The notes beneath the pieces were generated by a model. It ran no database searches, was not told the DNA's origin, and saw only the letters and a list, made by a program, of their open reading frames with translations. From Flagellimonas myxillae (lineage in GTDB: Bacteria; Bacteroidota; Bacteroidia; Flavobacteriales; Flavobacteriaceae), in NCBI RefSeq assembly GCF_023502235.1, contig NZ_JAMFLY010000001.1:186001-250000 (forward strand): a stretch of 64,000 nt of DNA, in the 5' to 3' direction. Positions 43,655 through 52,457 of this stretch are shown piece by piece; position 1 is the first letter of the stretch, and every line of letters starts with the position of its first letter. A program made the translations under genes and the position numbers.

Positions 43655-44158
43655 TCAAAGTTTGTCCAAGATCAATTGGTAATACTCATTTTCAGATATC
43701 TCCCGGTATTGTGCCTTAAAATCGGACTTATCCATATTCCCTATATGTTCTCCGAGTTTTCTGTTGTCAATGTCCAAAACATGCATTCTGTAAAACCCAT
43801 CGGGTCTATGGCTAACAACGCGAACTGGATTGCCTTCATATAGGAAATAGGTCATAAATACATGTTGATATACATCCAGTTCAGAATGATCCACTTTTAG
43901 CTGAAACTTGTACATCAATACCCTGGTATTGCAGGCTTCATAAAATGCTTCCTCAGAAATATCATCGAAATAAGGTCCATATCTATCTTTGAAACTAACA
44001 TGGGTAATGACTAAACTGCTTTCCTTTACATTTATGGTATCAATTCCCATATATCTGCCCTGTTCATCAAATGCCACCCGATACGGCTGCCCGCCTATAT
44101 GTTTTATATACTCATAGCTCCCAAAACCAGCTTCCCTTTCAATGGTGTCTTTTATCAT
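43655..44158 (-). CDS. Hypothetical cytosolic protein (167 aa)
   Basis: A 167-residue protein without signal peptide or membrane segment. Sequence is mixed alpha/beta with many aromatic residues (YIKHIGGQPYRVAFDE, HVFMTYFLYEGNPVRVV). I recognise no family. It lies 14 bp after the 44173 gene and is co-transcribed with it from site C. Confidence 0.6.
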   Translation of the reverse strand: MIKDTIEREAGFGSYEYIKHIGGQPYRVAFDEQGRYMGIDTINVKESSLVITHVSFKDRYGPYFDDISEEAFYEACNTRVLMYKFQLKVDHSELDVYQHVFMTYFLYEGNPVRVVSHRPDGFYRMHVLDIDNRKLGEHIGNMDKSDFKAQYREISENEYYQLILDKL

Positions 44159-44172
44159 GATAATATCGTTTA

Positions 44173-44961
44173 CTAGTTGTTACAGTTTAGGTTCACCACA
44201 TAGTCTCCATCAGCGTCTATGTTCATGTCATATTTTCTCATATCGTAGTATTGGGAACCTACTTTTCTGGACTCGTCTCCGCTCCAAGAGTAGCTGTAGC
44301 TTTGTGCATAAACGTACACGATGCCATTGTTGGAACTTAGTTTGTTGCCATTGCTAAAGTATAGGTACGACCCTTTGTTGGGTTCTACCTCGAACCAATA
44401 TTTTGTGGCCCAATCATCATCGTTATAGCGATACCTGATGGCAATCTTTATGGTTTCGTTGCAATCGTTTTTTACGTAAATCCGACGTTTGTTGGAACTG
44501 CTACTATAGTTGTAGGTACTGGTATTGGTGTAGCTACTGGTACTGGTGTTGGTTTCAGCAAAAGAGTCAATCAACACCCCGTACATTTCAATTTTGGAGG
44601 GGGTAAGTGCCCCCCTTACAGCACTATTTCTGTCGGTCTCGTAAAAATTGTAGGAACTGCCATCTTTTTTTACGGTAAGCCTTCCTTTTATCTCGAAAGT
44701 TTCCTCTCCTTCGCACAATAGACACAATTTTCCCTTCCAGATAGCGCTCATTTTTATGGTATAGCTCTGGGAAAAGAAGCTGTAATCGACATCGTAGATG
44801 TAATAATGCGGGTTGTACCCCGTGTTCGGACTCGTAGATTTCATTAGTTTTCTAGCCATTTGGGAGGCATAATTCTTTACTCTGGAATCCTGTCCGTAAG
44901 CGGAAGAGAAAATTCCACTTAACAGTAGGAATACAAACAATAGTTTTACTTGATTTTTCAT
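44173..44961 (-). CDS. Secreted protein with DUF1036-like C-terminal segment
   Basis: A 262-residue protein with a signal peptide (MKNQVKLLFVFLLLSGIFSSAYG). The N-terminal half has a C-x2-C motif (KLCLLCEGE). A Thr/Ser/Tyr-rich linker (TSTSSYTNTSTYNYSSSS) follows. The C-terminal part resembles DUF1036-like sequences (VKNDCNETIKIAIRYRY, WFEVEPNKGSYLYFSNG). A role is not known. It starts the unit with the 43655 gene and has site C upstream, plus a hairpin at 45061-45093. Confidence 0.65.
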   Translation of the reverse strand: MKNQVKLLFVFLLLSGIFSSAYGQDSRVKNYASQMARKLMKSTSPNTGYNPHYYIYDVDYSFFSQSYTIKMSAIWKGKLCLLCEGEETFEIKGRLTVKKDGSSYNFYETDRNSAVRGALTPSKIEMYGVLIDSFAETNTSTSSYTNTSTYNYSSSSNKRRIYVKNDCNETIKIAIRYRYNDDDWATKYWFEVEPNKGSYLYFSNGNKLSSNNGIVYVYAQSYSYSWSGDESRKVGSQYYDMRKYDMNIDADGDYVVNLNCNN

Positions 44962-44996
44962 GATTTCTGATTTTTGGTTCTCATTGATTTCTAGAC

Positions 44997-45065
44997 CAAA
45001 TATCAGTTCATGCAGTATGGAAGTTGTTTTTTATTGTCTGGAACCTTGGTTTTAGTGTATGAAAC
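44997..45065 (-). promoter_or_regulatory. Shared promoter architecture, site C (three repeats)
   Basis: GTATGGAAG (45015-45023), GTCTGGAAC (45036-45044) and GTATGAAAC (45057-45065) are three direct repeats, each exactly 21 bp from the next. The -7-like box GATATTTG (44997-45004, minus strand) is 32 bp from the middle repeat and 11 bp from the first. The extra proximal repeat would overlap the RNA polymerase site. Confidence 0.6.
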
Positions 45066-45093
45066 CCAAAAAAGGGGGATGTTTTTGGGTTTC
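45061..45093. terminator. 12-bp perfect inverted repeat downstream of the 45120 gene
   Basis: GAAACCCAAAAA (45061-45072) and TTTTTGGGTTTC (45082-45093) form a perfect stem with a 9-nt loop, 27 bp after the stop of the 45120 gene on the minus strand. It likely ends that transcript, but it overlaps the third repeat of site C and has no clear T-run. Confidence 0.45.
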
Positions 45094-45119
45094 GGATCTA
45101 TTGATTTTTTCGTGACGCA

Positions 45120-46064
45120 TTAATCACAATCTATTCCAATACCCATAGCGCAAAGTTGTTCTTTGTCGTCTTTTTGGGCCGTGGACCTGGAAACATCGTT
45201 CACTACTTTTTTCTTACGGGCCTGGACCCTTTCGGCTGTTTCTTTTTTGGTTGCAGGGGGAGAGGGAGTATCCGATTTTTTCAAGGAATTCAATATGGTT
45301 TGGGCCTCATCGAAGCAGACGGAGTCAGACTTAATGCTGGACAAAAGGCTTCTGGCGTAATCCAATGCCTCATTTTTGATTGCCTCTTGGGCCTCTGCAA
45401 TTACGCCCTGGCATTGCCTGTTGTTGTACATCACATAAGCTTGGTCCAGCAAGGCTTCAATGTCGCTATAGCAGCTCCCAGATACATTTACAGGAACGCT
45501 CCAGAGGAGGTTGATGGCCTTTTCAACATCACCCTTTCTTAATTCTGCCGAAGCTTCATTGTAGATATTCCGGCAATTGGCCTTAAAATATTCCGTGATT
45601 TTTTGTTTTATCCGGGTTACAAACCCATCGATTTCTGAACCACTGGTCTTGATCGAACCAATGGCTTTGGTAATGGCATCGGCCCTGCTATTCATGGAAA
45701 TACCTTCCAATTCGAATGGATAGGAGGAGGCGATCAACGCACCGGTTTTTATATTTTGGACCTTAAAGGTCAACTCGGCAACAATATGGTGGTTACTCCC
45801 AAAGTTTCCGGGAATTACATCATCCTCATATATTTCAAATTCCGGATATACCACAAAATCGTTGACATAATCTGTGCTGATTATCCCATGTCGGGATACC
45901 ATACGCTGCACTTTGGTCCTGATTTTTCCCAAATGCCTGGCATTTAGACCTTCTATGGAAAGTGAAGGGGGAAGAACCGCCAGTTTTATGCCACTGTTGT
46001 CCTCAACTTGAGCATTTACAGCGCCCATAACCATTAATAACGTTATAATAAGTGCTTTTTTCAT
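45120..46064 (-). CDS. Secreted LpoB/FlgT-like N-terminal and helical-repeat protein
   Basis: A 314-residue protein with a signal peptide (MKKALIITLLMVMGAVNAQ). Residues about 25-150 look like an alpha/beta domain of the LpoB/CsgG/FlgT kind (IKLAVLPPSLSIEGL, HHIVAELTFKVQNIKTGALIASS). Residues 155-265 are helical, TPR-like repeats (AELRKGDVEKAINLL, LDQAYVMYNNRQ, AQEAIKNEALDYARSLL) with several Cys. The C-terminus is Lys/Arg-rich. Last gene of the long unit from site D; role unknown. Confidence 0.65.
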   Translation of the reverse strand: MKKALIITLLMVMGAVNAQVEDNSGIKLAVLPPSLSIEGLNARHLGKIRTKVQRMVSRHGIISTDYVNDFVVYPEFEIYEDDVIPGNFGSNHHIVAELTFKVQNIKTGALIASSYPFELEGISMNSRADAITKAIGSIKTSGSEIDGFVTRIKQKITEYFKANCRNIYNEASAELRKGDVEKAINLLWSVPVNVSGSCYSDIEALLDQAYVMYNNRQCQGVIAEAQEAIKNEALDYARSLLSSIKSDSVCFDEAQTILNSLKKSDTPSPPATKKETAERVQARKKKVVNDVSRSTAQKDDKEQLCAMGIGIDCD

Positions 46065-46065
46065 C

Positions 46066-46968
46066 TTAAAGGATTTTTACAAAAATGGACGACCTACCAG
46101 TTTTAATCTCGAAATCCAATCCCAGATCGTCAAAAAATCGAGTGAGCTTCCGCTCAATTCTACTCGTTCTCATATTGCATTCATATCGGAACTCGTCAAC
46201 TGTAAGTTGATTTGCTGTGCTGGTCTGTATTCTATAATACCCATCTTTAGCATTTGCTTCCAACCAATCTTCGATCACATATTTCAATCGCGCATTGTCG
46301 GCTTCCGGGATCTTACAATTCATATCGCAATCGGCGGCAGAATCTATGGTGAATTCAATATTGGCAATCGACCCAAATTCGACACACCGGTCCAGATAGT
46401 CCACGATTTCAAGCATAAAATGATCAATGTAAGACAGATCATTACCTTTCTTATCAGCATAATTGACCATGTTTATCGCATTTTTGGTCAACGCACTAAT
46501 GTCTGGTGACCTAATGTAACGGGATTCGCAAACCTCGCTGGCCCAAGATGTAGAAGACGAATAATGGTACGCCTCCACGATTACAGTGACCTTGTTACCA
46601 TGCGGTGTCTCCACATATTCCATTTCGAGTTCCACCAATACATCGGCAACAGCTTGATCAAACAACAATTCCAAGGGTTCGCATCGATCACAATCCTTAA
46701 GCTTACCGGTCCTCAGTAATTGATTGTAAGCGGCCTCAAAATCCTTGGTGTCAAACCCGAAATTTTTGAAGGCATCGTTAACCGCTGCCATTCCAACTTT
46801 TAGGTTGAAAGGGATTTTGTTATCATTCAAATTTTTGAAGGCCTTTTTTCCCGGAAGGATCATGATGCTGGGCAAAATAATCCTATCGCTCTTTTTATCT
46901 TGGGCATGGGCGCCCAGTGATAAAAGGACGGAGACCATAATTATTATTGTCTTTTTCATTCCACTCAA
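46066..46968 (-). CDS. Secreted protein, DUF6175-like
   Basis: A 300-residue protein with a signal peptide (MKKTIIIMVSVLLSLGAHAQ). Pattern of LPSIMILPGKKAFKNL, VGMAAVNDAFKNFGFDTKDFEAA, CDRCEPLELLFDQAVADVLVELE resembles Bacteroidota DUF6175 proteins and the CsgG/LpoB-type fold. Cys pairs (CDRC, CDMNC) may form disulfides. It overlaps the CsgG-like gene by 4 bp and lies 1 bp before the 45120 gene. Function unknown; an envelope role is likely. Confidence 0.6.
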   Translation of the reverse strand: MSGMKKTIIIMVSVLLSLGAHAQDKKSDRIILPSIMILPGKKAFKNLNDNKIPFNLKVGMAAVNDAFKNFGFDTKDFEAAYNQLLRTGKLKDCDRCEPLELLFDQAVADVLVELEMEYVETPHGNKVTVIVEAYHYSSSTSWASEVCESRYIRSPDISALTKNAINMVNYADKKGNDLSYIDHFMLEIVDYLDRCVEFGSIANIEFTIDSAADCDMNCKIPEADNARLKYVIEDWLEANAKDGYYRIQTSTANQLTVDEFRYECNMRTSRIERKLTRFFDDLGLDFEIKTGRSSIFVKIL

Positions 46969-47858
46969 TTTATTATTTTGCCTGGGCAGAATTTACATTC
47001 CACTTCTTGACAAATCAGTTCTACATCGGGGTCTTCCATTAATTCTTTCAGTTCTGCCACTTTGTTCTTTGGAATTTTCCCAGTAGAATAATCCCCTTGA
47101 ACATCGTTAATGGAAAATTTGGTTATTTCCAGTTTTCTAATAGATCCATCATCGTATCGCTTCACCTTAAAAATTGCAAATCGGCTCCCCTTTCCAACGC
47201 CTTGGGCCTCTCCAACCTTCAGTAAAATATTGGTGTTTTTTCCATCCCTTTCCAATTCCTCTATTTGGGCATAGAACGGGGTGTTCTCGATTATAAAATT
47301 GTTTAACTTATTCCGCCATAAGGTCACTCGAGTTGCCATTGAGGTAATGGAATCAATACCATCTGGCGAAATAGGGGGTACTGGCGATGGTTTAAAGGTT
47401 TTGGAGGCTATAATTTCCTCGGTTGCCACATCGGTAATATTTATGCTAAATGTCATCTTGCAATGCAAGCCGTTTTTCATTTCTTGATACTCCACTGCCG
47501 TCAAAGTTCCACCGACCAGAAAAAGAGCCCCTTTTCGTACACCCTGTTTGGCAACAACCCCATTGATGAATTCAATCCGTTTTTGCATTTCCAATTCATC
47601 ATCGATAGCCGAGGTCTCTTCAAAACTTGAACGATCTAAGGGAGCGTACTTTTTCGACTCCACAAACAGTTGTTTCAATGTGTTGGTTAGCAGGGCTGCC
47701 TCCCTGTAATCCTCGATGTCCAGGGCATTGAAGGTCAATAGTCCCAAGGTGGTTTTTTTATTGCCCTTTTGTTGCGCAAGGCAGCACATCGAACCCATCA
47801 TAATTGCAATAAACAATATGGGGTATACTTTGGTTATAAGATTGTTCTTCATTTTCAT
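46965..47858 (-). CDS. CsgG-like secreted protein
   Basis: A 297-residue protein with a long signal peptide ending MGSMCCLAQ, possibly a lipoprotein. The mature part has CsgG/curli-assembly-like features: TTLGLLTFNALDIED, APLDRSSFEE, KGALFLVGGTLTAVEYQ and a following V-N/A-T segment ITDVATEEIIASKTF. CsgG-like proteins form outer-membrane pores or bind peptidoglycan synthases; which applies here is unknown. It lies 23 bp after the kinase gene and overlaps the DUF6175-like gene by 4 bp, so translation is coupled. Confidence 0.75.
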   Translation of the reverse strand: MKMKNNLITKVYPILFIAIMMGSMCCLAQQKGNKKTTLGLLTFNALDIEDYREAALLTNTLKQLFVESKKYAPLDRSSFEETSAIDDELEMQKRIEFINGVVAKQGVRKGALFLVGGTLTAVEYQEMKNGLHCKMTFSINITDVATEEIIASKTFKPSPVPPISPDGIDSITSMATRVTLWRNKLNNFIIENTPFYAQIEELERDGKNTNILLKVGEAQGVGKGSRFAIFKVKRYDDGSIRKLEITKFSINDVQGDYSTGKIPKNKVAELKELMEDPDVELICQEVECKFCPGKIIN

Positions 47859-47881
47859 TATGGTTTAATTATGGTTCTTTT

Positions 47882-49888
47882 TTAGTTTATTTTTTTGTAT
47901 TCGTCCACGGCGCTGAATTTGGTTGCAATGGTTTCCTTTCCCGACTTGTCGATAAATCCCCATTTGGAATTGGTCCTTACCGGAGCAAAGCCAGTTTTGA
48001 AACTTCCCGTTCGTTCGTATGTGAAATCGATTACCTGCTTTCCTTTTTTGTCAATGAATCCCCATTTATCACCCAAACGTACTGCTGCCATTCCCTCGGA
48101 GAATTTTTTGGCCCTATCAAATTGACGATCGATCAATACTTCTTCATCCGTGTTGATAAAGACCCATTTTTCATCGGTGTTGAGTACAGCGACCATGTCT
48201 TCGGCATAGTCCCCGGCCTGTAGGTAGTTAAAACCGATTACTTGTTTTCCAGACCCATCAATAAAGCCCCATTTCCCCATTTTTTTTACTGCGGCAAGTC
48301 CATTAGAAAACGAATTGGCCGCTTCAAATTCTTGGTTAAAAACCGGATTTCCATCCTTGTCTATAAATGCCCATCCAGAATCGGTCAGTACCGGTGCCTT
48401 ATTGTTGGCGAACAATTTGGCAGCCTTAAAGTTTTGATCGAAGGCCTTGTTGCCCTTTTTATCGATATAAAACCAATCATCCCCATTTTTTACCAGGGCC
48501 AGACCATCCGAAAAGGGGGTGGCCAAGGCAAAGTTTCCACTGATGATGGGTTTTTCCTCGATATCGATATAATTCCAACCCGATGATGTTTTGATCGGGG
48601 CAAGACCTTCACTAAAGTATAATCCTGCTTGGTAGCTCGGCGCTATGACGGCATCACCGTTGAAATCGATATATCCCGTTTTCCCATTTTCGGTAACCAT
48701 GGCCAGATAGGAGGCACCTTTGTTGGTTGTTCCAAACTGCATAATTGCAATGACGATTCCCGCCAAAACCGCTGCCGCTATTCCAATGGCCCATATTTTT
48801 CTATTTCCCCCTCCACGTTTGTTCACGGGTTCGGTTGTCACAGGGTCATTGTCCTCGGCCGAAATACCCTCAAGTTCTGCGTGGTCAATGATGATTGTTT
48901 TATCCTCGGCGCCATCATCGATGGACAAAATTGCCGTTACCGTTTCCTGATCGTCCAAAATCTTGGTTTTAGACGCTTCTGTGTTGTTGGCATTTTCCTT
49001 AAGAAAAATATCTTTCTCAAGGTTATAGAGATCTATTGGTAAACTTCGCAATAGATCCTTGCCCGTGGAAGGTCTATCGTTTGGATTACGCTGGAGGCAT
49101 AATTTGGCAATGGGTTGCCAGGTCTCCGGAAGTTTGTTGAACTCGTCGCTAAAATCCTTTTTAAAGATCTGTTGAATGATTTCCCCTTGTTTTCCGGCCG
49201 TGCCTTCGGCATGGCCAACAGGGTCGAACAGGGTCTTGCCCGTAAAAACCTCAAAAATAATGATGCCAAAACTCCACAAGTCCGTATTGAATTTAATATG
49301 GGAGCCCCTAAGCTGCTCTGGGGAGCTGTATTCAACCGTGCCCCCAGCAAAACTGTTTTTGAACAGGCTATGGGAGTCATCTATTTCGGCCAGTTTGCTC
49401 AAACCAAAATCGGTTATTTTGGGAATGATTCCCTCTCCCGGTCTGTTCACGACCAGAATGTTCCCGGGCTTGATATCCCTGTGCACTACCTTCTTATGGT
49501 GCAAATAGGCAATCCCCTGAAGGATCTGTACCAGTATTTTGCTTTTTTCAACTTCATCGGCCTCCGTATTTTTAAGATAGCTGGAAAGATTTCCCAAGGG
49601 ATAAAACTGCATAATGCCATAGTCGAATACTCCTGGGCCATCCGAATAGCGATGTACACTTTCGTAATTGGCAATATTGGGATGGTCGTCCAGCGCTTTG
49701 ATGGCATCATATTCGGATTGAAGTGAAAATTCCTTTCCCTCTATATCCTTTATTTCTTGGACCTTTACCGCAACCTCCCGATCCAACCTTCGATCATACG
49801 CCCGGTACACGGTACCAAAAGCACCCCCGCCAATTTTGTTTTTGCGGTTGTCGTACTGATATCTATCGTAAAACTCTTCCCGGGTCAT
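47882..49888 (-). CDS. Transmembrane Ser/Thr protein kinase with eight extracytoplasmic WG repeats
   Basis: A 668-residue Hanks-type kinase. Residues about 15-285 are the kinase: GGGAFGTVYRAYD (glycine loop), VAVKVQ (Lys), HRDIKPGN (catalytic loop), ITDFGLSKL (DFG) and the TVEYSSPEQ activation segment. An acidic linker leads to one TM (IWAIGIAAAVLAGIVIAIM, about 370-388). The outer part has eight WG-type repeats of about 38 residues (KTGYIDFNGD, GWNYIDIEEK, DWFYIDKKGN, GWAFIDKDGN, KWGFIDGSGK, KWVFINTDEE, KWGFIDKKGK, KWGFIDKSGK), probably a beta-propeller-like sensor. It sits with PP2C and FHA genes as the kinase of the module. Confidence 0.94.
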   Translation of the reverse strand: MTREEFYDRYQYDNRKNKIGGGAFGTVYRAYDRRLDREVAVKVQEIKDIEGKEFSLQSEYDAIKALDDHPNIANYESVHRYSDGPGVFDYGIMQFYPLGNLSSYLKNTEADEVEKSKILVQILQGIAYLHHKKVVHRDIKPGNILVVNRPGEGIIPKITDFGLSKLAEIDDSHSLFKNSFAGGTVEYSSPEQLRGSHIKFNTDLWSFGIIIFEVFTGKTLFDPVGHAEGTAGKQGEIIQQIFKKDFSDEFNKLPETWQPIAKLCLQRNPNDRPSTGKDLLRSLPIDLYNLEKDIFLKENANNTEASKTKILDDQETVTAILSIDDGAEDKTIIIDHAELEGISAEDNDPVTTEPVNKRGGGNRKIWAIGIAAAVLAGIVIAIMQFGTTNKGASYLAMVTENGKTGYIDFNGDAVIAPSYQAGLYFSEGLAPIKTSSGWNYIDIEEKPIISGNFALATPFSDGLALVKNGDDWFYIDKKGNKAFDQNFKAAKLFANNKAPVLTDSGWAFIDKDGNPVFNQEFEAANSFSNGLAAVKKMGKWGFIDGSGKQVIGFNYLQAGDYAEDMVAVLNTDEKWVFINTDEEVLIDRQFDRAKKFSEGMAAVRLGDKWGFIDKKGKQVIDFTYERTGSFKTGFAPVRTNSKWGFIDKSGKETIATKFSAVDEYKKIN

Positions 49889-49898
49889 GCTACCTTAC

Positions 49899-51107
49899 TT
49901 AATTTCTTACCTTAATATTATCCTCTTTTAAGTTCAAAAGAAAGACATTGGGGTCTTTAATTCTGTTCCCATAGGATATCCTGAAGGATTTATCCCCGTC
50001 CATGACAATATTTTTCTCAGTTTGTCCGATCAAAGCGGCTTTTTTGCCATTTTTTGAAATAATGGAGTAGGTGAGAATCATAATTCTATGGGTTCCCGGG
50101 GTCAGTTTTATCTTGTTGTTGTATTTCACGTTCTTTTTGTTCATTCCAAATTTATAGGCCTTTTTTCCTCCATCAATAAATACCCCTAAATTTTGATAAT
50201 CCTGAATGGAGCCCAGAACGCTGGCAATGTTCAAGGTGTACTTGTCCTTTTCGGTAAATACTGGGGCTTCGTAGTTTTCGTCCAGACGCTTAACATCGGC
50301 CCAGGTTATTCTTTTTAGATCCTGTTTGCCATATTTGACCCAGCCAAATCCCTGATGGCCCCATTTTTCCCCCCAGGAATTTTTGATGAGCCAAGCCCCT
50401 TTTCCATCATCCCAACCTACAATATTGATGGCATGGGTAACCCTTCCTGTGTTGTTGTCTTGAAGAATGCCCGATTCACTATTATATCTTTGAAAGGCAG
50501 TGGAACTTGCATTTAATGCCGCTATCAGTGCTCCATGTTTGACCAAGGCCGATTTAATTTCACCAATGGAGGCATTGTCGTCCAGCTGGCCCCAGTTGGA
50601 AACCTTTATCGGAGAACTCTGTACCAAGGCACAGTTGCCTTTGGTATTCAGGTAGGGAATTTCCTTTTCGCTGACAACGCCCTTATCATAGTTCAAAAGT
50701 TCTTGAAGGGCACCTTCGGGATGGCCTCCGTTGCAACCCCTACTTTTGGAGATGCAGTTAACCAGCTGCTGCTCGCTAAGATCCATCTTCTTTTTGTTGA
50801 TCAATAGGCTGCTTGACTCCAATGCGGCCAGTGTGGAAAAGGCCCAACATGATCCGCAATCGAATTGATCTTTTATTTCGGTAACTCCTTTGACATCGCG
50901 CAGGTCGAACCTTGCGCTTTTTTCATCGCCGTAGGACGTTAGGAGCGCATCGTACAACAGCTCACCGGCACCTATAAAATCTGCCCTTAATTTTTCGAAT
51001 TCCTTTTTTTCTTCCGGGGTCATCGGAATTAGGCCCATCCCCTTATTTTGGGCTGGCATTTCCGTTAGGAACAATAGAGATAGCAGTGCTATGATCCAAG
51101 GTCTCAT
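49899..51107 (-). CDS. Papain-like (C1) cysteine protease, secreted
   Basis: A 402-residue protein with a signal peptide (MRPWIIALLSLLFLTEMPAQ). Active-site residues are all visible: oxyanion Gln81 and catalytic Cys87 (DQFDCGSCWAF), His225 (GRVTHAINIVGWDD) and Asn243 (KNSWGEKWG). The C-terminal about 110 residues form an extra domain of beta character. The typical papain propeptide inhibitor is short or absent. The adjacent gene, 7 bp upstream, encodes a chagasin-type inhibitor, an inhibitor family specific for C1 proteases. Location is the periplasm or outside. Confidence 0.95.
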   Translation of the reverse strand: MRPWIIALLSLLFLTEMPAQNKGMGLIPMTPEEKKEFEKLRADFIGAGELLYDALLTSYGDEKSARFDLRDVKGVTEIKDQFDCGSCWAFSTLAALESSSLLINKKKMDLSEQQLVNCISKSRGCNGGHPEGALQELLNYDKGVVSEKEIPYLNTKGNCALVQSSPIKVSNWGQLDDNASIGEIKSALVKHGALIAALNASSTAFQRYNSESGILQDNNTGRVTHAINIVGWDDGKGAWLIKNSWGEKWGHQGFGWVKYGKQDLKRITWADVKRLDENYEAPVFTEKDKYTLNIASVLGSIQDYQNLGVFIDGGKKAYKFGMNKKNVKYNNKIKLTPGTHRIMILTYSIISKNGKKAALIGQTEKNIVMDGDKSFRISYGNRIKDPNVFLLNLKEDNIKVRN

Positions 51108-51114
51108 TTTATAT

Positions 51115-51459
51115 CTATTTTTTGATTTTTATTTCTATTTGTTTTCGGTTTTCATCCAAAATCAGGTTGGGTTGAAAACTCCGTATTTTATTGAATCTTA
51201 GCGAATATGTTCCCCTGCTAAGCCCTTTTAGGGTGTACACTTTGGAATATTGGTACAGTCCATTTTCTTTTTCTTTGCCGAGGTTTGTGGAATCCACAAT
51301 CTGTATTTCGGGTATTTTTTCCATGTTCCATCCGAATCCACCATCACCTTCACCCTCCAGGGAAATTTTAAATTCTTCTCCAAGGGAGTAGCTTTGGGTG
51401 GATTTGCAGGAGACCGAACTGAAAATCAGTATCCATAAAACAATGCAATAACTCTTCAT
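51115..51459 (-). CDS. Chagasin-like (I42) cysteine protease inhibitor lipoprotein
   Basis: A 114-residue protein with a lipoprotein signal (SSVSC, Cys18). The fold pattern of chagasin is present: a SLGEEFKISLEG strand, the GEGDGGFGW loop at residues 36-44 (equivalent of NPTTGYxW), a central GLSRGTYSLRF stretch and the third loop KIRSFQP, where chagasin has RPW. Chagasins block papain-like proteases by wedging three loops into the active site cleft. The neighbouring gene is a papain-like protease, so this is probably its cognate inhibitor. The NPTTG loop is degenerate, so the assignment is good but not certain. Confidence 0.82.
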   Translation of the reverse strand: MKSYCIVLWILIFSSVSCKSTQSYSLGEEFKISLEGEGDGGFGWNMEKIPEIQIVDSTNLGKEKENGLYQYSKVYTLKGLSRGTYSLRFNKIRSFQPNLILDENRKQIEIKIKK

Positions 51460-51463
51460 GATC

Positions 51464-52150
51464 CTATGTTATATCCTCACCAAAATTGTCCTCTTCGGCA
51501 TATGCCTCCCCATCATTTAAACCGTCGATAATTTCTTCGTCCGTTCCTATTTCTTCCAAAGCGACCTCTTCCCGCTCATCATTGGCTTCTTCTGAGGAGG
51601 GTTTTTCCTCGTTTTCTGTTTCCGGGTTTTCTTGATGGCCATTCGCCTCATCACCATTGGAATCATCGTTTCTTCTTGCCTCTCCGTTTTCAAAATCCGT
51701 GTTCTCCCTGAAAACTTTGAAAAAAGTGGATTTATCTTCATCTGTAAAAGCGTCCCATTCTTCCTTGGTGTAGGTATTATAGTGCTGCCCCCTCCAAGTG
51801 AAAAAACCACCTTGGCCCAATTCTTCGCGTGCAGTCTTAAAGGCTTCCCCAAAGGACATTTCGTCAGAAACCGTATCGGCAAACTCCACCGAGGTTGGCA
51901 CTTCGTATTCGTACATTTCAGGATCTTCCACGAGGTCTACTTCATCAATGTCCTCCTCACTTTCGGATTCATCCCGGGTTGCGAACTTTTCTTTTGCATA
52001 TCCAAAAGCCATGGTTCCTGCCGAGCCACTGAGCAATCCAACAAATGCCGACAGGGACATTTGGTTGTTCTTCAGCAGACCAACTTGGGTTTTGTCCAAG
52101 CCCTTAAGCTTGACTTTTGACTTTTTATTCGAATTTGTTTTAAGCTCCAT
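51464..52150 (-). CDS. Acidic protein with FSEAF-type motif
   Basis: A 228-residue protein from ATG 52150 (MELKTNSNKKSKVKLK; the upstream in-frame ATG at 52201 is within the promoter region). The N-terminus is basic, then a hydrophobic stretch (FVGLLSGSAGTMAFG, about 35-50), then a very acidic tail. Residues about 105-145 (FGEAFKTAREELGQGGFFTWRG, then HYNTYTKEEWDAF) match a motif I know from other Bacteroidota proteins (FxEAFxxAR-x-E-x-GxGGxFxWxGxxYxTYxxxEW). Its function is unknown. It opens the protease/kinase unit and is controlled by site D. Confidence 0.65.
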   Translation of the reverse strand: MELKTNSNKKSKVKLKGLDKTQVGLLKNNQMSLSAFVGLLSGSAGTMAFGYAKEKFATRDESESEEDIDEVDLVEDPEMYEYEVPTSVEFADTVSDEMSFGEAFKTAREELGQGGFFTWRGQHYNTYTKEEWDAFTDEDKSTFFKVFRENTDFENGEARRNDDSNGDEANGHQENPETENEEKPSSEEANDEREEVALEEIGTDEEIIDGLNDGEAYAEEDNFGEDIT

Positions 52151-52171
52151 TATGTATACCGTTTGTTTAGC

Positions 52172-52240
52172 CAAATTAAAATGAACCCCATGGCATTTCA
52201 TTGCTTATATACATGAAACACCCGTTTTGGTTCATAAGAC
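52172..52240 (-). promoter_or_regulatory. Shared promoter architecture, site D (protease/kinase unit)
   Basis: ACATGAAAC (52211-52219) and TCATAAGAC (52232-52240) are direct repeats 21 bp apart. The -7-like box TTAATTTG (52172-52179, minus strand) is 32 bp away and 21 bp before the ATG at 52150. The wider interval 52202-52457 has no gene. Confidence 0.55.
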
Positions 52241-52457
52241 CAGCCAAGTAGGTTTTTTTTAACTATAAAGGGGGAGGGGTGAACTTTAGGGTAAATGGCG
52301 ATTACCCTGCGAAGTATTTTATCACTTTAAACATACTAAATATTATCCAATACTTATGAGGGTTATGGACAATAATTTTCTTGAAGGGAAAGGGAGTAAT
52401 GGAATTGGATGTTTTGCAGGAAAACCGCTATAAATTTGTAGGTAAAAGGAGAATATT

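Noticed and set aside
52432..52439. A plus-strand TAAATTTG box near 52435.
   Set aside because: It points into the antisense of the FHA gene and no plus-strand gene follows; treated as chance.
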